Source: CAZVRZ01 sp964629965 (GTDB lineage: Bacteria; Chloroflexota; Anaerolineae; Anaerolineales; UBA4823). Taken from it: a stretch of 27,978 nucleotides of DNA. The stretch spans positions 1 through 27,978 of the forward strand of contig CAZVRZ010000070.1 of the NCBI GenBank assembly GCA_964629965.1. Reading direction: 5' to 3'. Below the pieces are notes generated by a model. The model was not told the origin of the DNA and did no database searches. It saw only the letters and a program-made list of their open reading frames with translations. Shown here piece after piece: positions 26,207 through 27,978 of the stretch. Position 1 is the first letter of the stretch; each line of letters opens with the position of its first letter. A program made the position numbers and the translations under genes.

Positions 26207-26851
26207 ATGAGTGATCGTCACGATGGCGTTGCAATACCACAAGTCGGTTCCAATGGAGACCTATCAATAGAGTCTCTAAAAGCAGGTGATCGTTCTGAGT
26301 TTGCTCGCCTGGTTGATATGTTTTCTAATAAATTATATCGCCTGGCATTGAAAATAGTAAATGATCCGCAGGATGCAGATGATGTTATCCAGGAGACTTT
26401 CTTGAAGGTTTTTCGCCATATCGGTGGATTTGATGGGCGGTCCAGCCTTTCTACCTGGTTATATCGCATTGCAACCAACGAAGCGTTGATGGCGTTACGT
26501 CGCAGACGAATGAATGTTGTTTCGATCGATGAGCCAGGAGATGACGGCGGAGAAACGGATCAGGAACCGCTTCAAATCGTTGATTGGTGTTGTTTGCCCG
26601 AAAACGAATTGATGTCTAGTGAAGCCAAAATCTATCTCGATCAGGCGATCTCTGATTTGCCTCACAATCTGCGGGTTGTATTCCTCTTGCGTGATATAGA
26701 GCATTTCTCAACATCAGAAACTGCGCAAATTATGGATTTGACCGAAACAGCCGTGAAGACGCGTTTATCAAGAGGACGTTTACAATTACGTCAATTATTA
26801 TCTGGGTATTATAGGGAACGAATGGAGAAGAAATCATATGGAAACCCATGA
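26207..26851 (+). CDS. ECF-type RNA polymerase sigma factor (SigR/RpoE-like)
   Basis: The 214-aa protein is a standard ECF sigma factor. Region 2 lies at about 35-100, with FARLVDMFSNKLYRLALKIVND, the core-binding DADDVIQETFLKVFRHI and the promoter-opening SLSTWLYRIATNEALMALRRRR. Region 4 lies at about 145-198 with LPHNLRVVFLLRDIEHFSTSETAQIMDLTETAVKTRLSRGR (given as its blocks), including the recognition helix-turn-helix. The downstream gene, overlapping by 14 bases, encodes a zinc anti-sigma factor of RsrA type, so this sigma factor is likely released by thiol oxidation. A candidate ECF promoter directly upstream suggests that it controls its own operon. The first 20 residues are not conserved in type, so a later start cannot be excluded. 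Confidence 0.93.
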   Translation: MSDRHDGVAIPQVGSNGDLSIESLKAGDRSEFARLVDMFSNKLYRLALKIVNDPQDADDVIQETFLKVFRHIGGFDGRSSLSTWLYRIATNEALMALRRRRMNVVSIDEPGDDGGETDQEPLQIVDWCCLPENELMSSEAKIYLDQAISDLPHNLRVVFLLRDIEHFSTSETAQIMDLTETAVKTRLSRGRLQLRQLLSGYYRERMEKKSYGNP

Positions 26852-27086
26852 GAATTGCCATCGTTTGTTAGATGTGTTATCTGAATATATTGATGGCGAA
26901 TTAGGTGGGCAATTATGCCTGGAGTTGGAGCGGCACCTGGCAGGCTGCGAAAATTGCCGGGTGGTGGTGGATACATTGCGTAAAACCGTCTCTCTATACC
27001 ACACCCAGCTGCCTGCCCCGGATATGCCTGCGGAGGTGCGTGAAAGATTGTATCGAAGCCTGGATTTGGATGAATACTTTCGCTAA
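26838..27086 (+). CDS. RsrA-like soluble zinc anti-sigma factor
   Basis: The 82-aa protein has no membrane helix, so it should act in the cytoplasm on the sigma factor encoded just before it (14-base overlap). It is a ZAS/zf-HC2 protein with C7, H33, C37 and C40. As I recall the RsrA sequence of Streptomyces, its zinc/redox residues C11, H37, C41 and C44 have exactly the same spacing (26, 4, 3), and the surrounding pattern C-x-x-LLD-x-L-x-E-x-IDGEL...C...E-x-HL-x-x-C-x-x-C also agrees. RsrA releases its sigma factor when a disulfide forms and zinc leaves. A similar thiol-switch role is therefore likely. GAGAAG lies upstream of the ATG. The neighbouring thioredoxin-fold gene strengthens the redox reading. 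Confidence 0.88.
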   Translation: METHENCHRLLDVLSEYIDGELGGQLCLELERHLAGCENCRVVVDTLRKTVSLYHTQLPAPDMPAEVRERLYRSLDLDEYFR

Positions 27087-27088
27087 AG

Positions 27089-27114
27089 TGTAACCTTTTT
27101 GTTTTAGGCGCATC
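27089..27114 (+). promoter_or_regulatory. Candidate ECF promoter before the selenoprotein gene
   Basis: TGTAAC (27089-27094), a T-rich stretch, then GCATC (27110-27114) after 15 bases, the same layout as at 26178-26203. Transcription would start near 27120, leaving a leader of about 48 bases before the ATG at 27169. It begins two bases after the anti-sigma stop codon. Confidence 0.5.
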
Positions 27115-27168
27115 TATACTGTAATTTCTAGTGCATAATATTTTAGAAGAGGAAAAAGAAAAGTAGAT

Positions 27169-27837
27169 ATGACGAAGTTGTTGAATGATCAGGTAGTTGC
27201 GCAAATAAAAGAGCTTTTCGATAAACAGCTCAAAGAGCCAGTACAATTGTTATTCTTTGGCAAAGAACATGAATGTCAATTATGTAGCGAGACGCGCCAG
27301 TTGGCTGAAGAAGTGACTTCTATTACTGACAAGCTTTCATTAAGTATCTATGATGTGGAAAAGGATGCTGAGATTGCCGGGCAATATCATGTGGATAAAG
27401 CTCCCACTCTGGTACTTGCTGGAAAAGATGATGATCGAGTCGTTGATTATGGAGTACGATTGCTGGGGATTCCTGCCGGGCATGAATTTTCCACTTTTAT
27501 TCATGATATTGTGTTAGTTTCGGGTCGCGACTCGGGATTAAGCCGGGAAGCGCGCAGCGAATTGAAACACTTGTCGAAGCCTGTACACCTTCAGGTTTTT
27601 GTGACACCTACCTGACCCTACTGCCCGCGGGCCGTGGTGCTTGCTCATCAAATGGCAATGGAAAGCGAATGGGTTCAGGCGGAGATGGTGGAAGCAACAG
27701 AATTTCCAGATCTGGCGGATAGGTTTAATGTCAGCGGCGTACCACAAACTACGATCAATGATGGTGCAGGAGCCCTGGTTGGTGCTGTGCCAGAAGAACA
27801 TCTCCTCTCTGAAATAAAAAAAGCATTGAAGATGTAA
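27169..27837 (+). CDS. Selenocysteine-containing PDO-like thioredoxin-fold protein (TGA read through)
   Basis: The 222-residue protein joins two thioredoxin-fold units, like the protein disulfide oxidoreductase/glutaredoxin-like family. Unit 1 has ECQLC (C36, C39) and cis-proline loop KAPT (P79). Unit 2 has VFVTPT, then an in-frame TGA at codon 149, then PYCPRAVVLAHQMA and the cis-proline loop GVPQT (P192). The family has CPYC here, so TGA replaces the first, attacking cysteine and leaves C152 as partner; selenocysteine is the natural reading. The frame after TGA stays family-like to the TAA at 27837, and a strong terminator follows. A hairpin at 27631-27656 could be the SECIS. It would reduce or exchange disulfides in the cytoplasm. 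Alternative: a nonsense mutation or sequencing error. Confidence 0.85.
27613..27615 (+). other. In-frame TGA, predicted selenocysteine codon
   Basis: This TGA sits in the frame of the thioredoxin-fold gene exactly at the first cysteine position of the C-terminal CPYC motif, giving Thr-Pro-Thr-Sec-Pro-Tyr-Cys. The next base is C, as in the E. coli fdhF selenocysteine codon. Downstream codons continue the domain without another stop for 73 residues. Confidence 0.82.
27631..27656 (+). promoter_or_regulatory. Candidate bacterial SECIS hairpin
   Basis: GCCGTGGTG (27631-27639) pairs with CATC (27646-27649) and ATGGC (27652-27656), leaving a two-base AA bulge and a six-base loop CTTGCT. The stem has nine pairs, two of them G-U. 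The loop starts 24 bases after the TGA, within the 16-37 base range known for bacterial SECIS elements. The usual guanosine at loop position 1 or 2 is present only if the closing G-C pair opens, so the match is not perfect. Confidence 0.5.
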
Positions 27838-27866
27838 GTTCATGCCAAATCATATCTGCAGAATTC

Positions 27867-27900
27867 AAGAGGCAGCCCAAACTGCCTCTTTTTTATTTTT
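27867..27900 (+). terminator. Rho-independent terminator after the selenoprotein gene
   Basis: A perfect nine-pair stem AAGAGGCAG / CTGCCTCTT (27867-27875 and 27882-27890) with loop CCCAAA is followed by a long T-rich run. It lies 29 bases after the TAA at 27837, which supports that TAA, not the TGA at 27613, as the real end of the gene. Confidence 0.92.
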
Positions 27901-27978
27901 TAATGGATTTGTTTTTCCTTTGTGGGATACCGCAATAAGTCGATGAGCTAAAACTCAACCCACGAAAATCGAAAAGTC

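Noticed and set aside
27618..27637. Hairpin CTACTGCC-CGCG-GGCCGTGG as the SECIS element.
   Set aside because: Its loop begins only about 10 bases after the TGA, too close for known bacterial SECIS elements; the hairpin at 27631-27656 fits better.
27613..27837. Reading the TGA as a true stop, leaving a truncated protein and a separate small gene or pseudogene.
   Set aside because: The downstream frame is the same and completes the thioredoxin fold, TGA falls exactly on the catalytic cysteine, and the only strong terminator follows the later TAA. A single decayed copy cannot be fully excluded without genome data.

Overview
The window looks like a piece of a Chloroflexota (probably Anaerolineae) chromosome, most likely from a draft or metagenome assembly because a run of 10 Ns interrupts one gene. 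The lineage is inferred from several lipoproteins with Pro/Thr-rich linkers, a 7TM-GAF-HTH membrane sensor built with a domain I associate with this phylum, and the housekeeping gene mix. No rRNA, tRNA, CRISPR array or insertion sequence was recognised, and no gene-free stretch exceeds 300 bases. | Layout, left to right. (1) 1-704: the C-terminal part of alanine racemase, cut by the window edge. (2) 761-4292: an ECF sigma factor, its membrane-bound zinc-finger anti-sigma factor, and an ABC exporter (ATPase plus permease), apparently one operon. (3) 4418-8135: lspA overlapping rluD, then threonine aldolase and a trimeric-type purine nucleoside phosphorylase. (4) 8258-13068: a membrane protein with a beta-rich outer domain, a GNAT acetyltransferase, the 7TM-GAF-HTH sensor, a three-S1-domain RNA-binding protein (holding the N gap) and ComEA, all on the plus strand. 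(5) 13080-15215, minus strand: ftcD (fused formimidoyltransferase-cyclodeaminase) followed by dcd. (6) 15343-23831: a six-gene plus-strand run from a good sigma-70-type promoter. It holds three paralogous LysM-helical-M23 lipoproteins, a Tat lipoprotein fusing a papain-like cysteine domain to a class A beta-lactamase-like domain, a PfkB-family sugar kinase and an M20 metallopeptidase. (7) 23814-26147, minus strand: a GH36 alpha-galactosidase, overlapping the end of the M20 gene. (8) 26207-27837: a second ECF sigma factor, a soluble RsrA-like zinc anti-sigma factor and a two-domain thioredoxin-fold protein, closed by a strong terminator. | The main discovery is in region 8. The thioredoxin-fold gene contains an in-frame TGA (27613-27615) exactly where the first cysteine of its C-terminal CPYC redox motif belongs, and the frame continues to a normal domain end. 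A hairpin with its loop about 24 bases downstream could be a bacterial SECIS element. The gene is therefore best read as a selenoprotein with a Sec-Pro-Tyr-Cys centre. It sits beside a sigma/anti-sigma pair whose zinc and cysteine spacing matches the disulfide-stress sensor RsrA. Near-identical candidate ECF promoter motifs (TGWAAC, 15 bases, GCATC) lie before both the sigma gene and the selenoprotein gene, which suggests an autoregulated thiol-redox circuit with a selenoenzyme as output.
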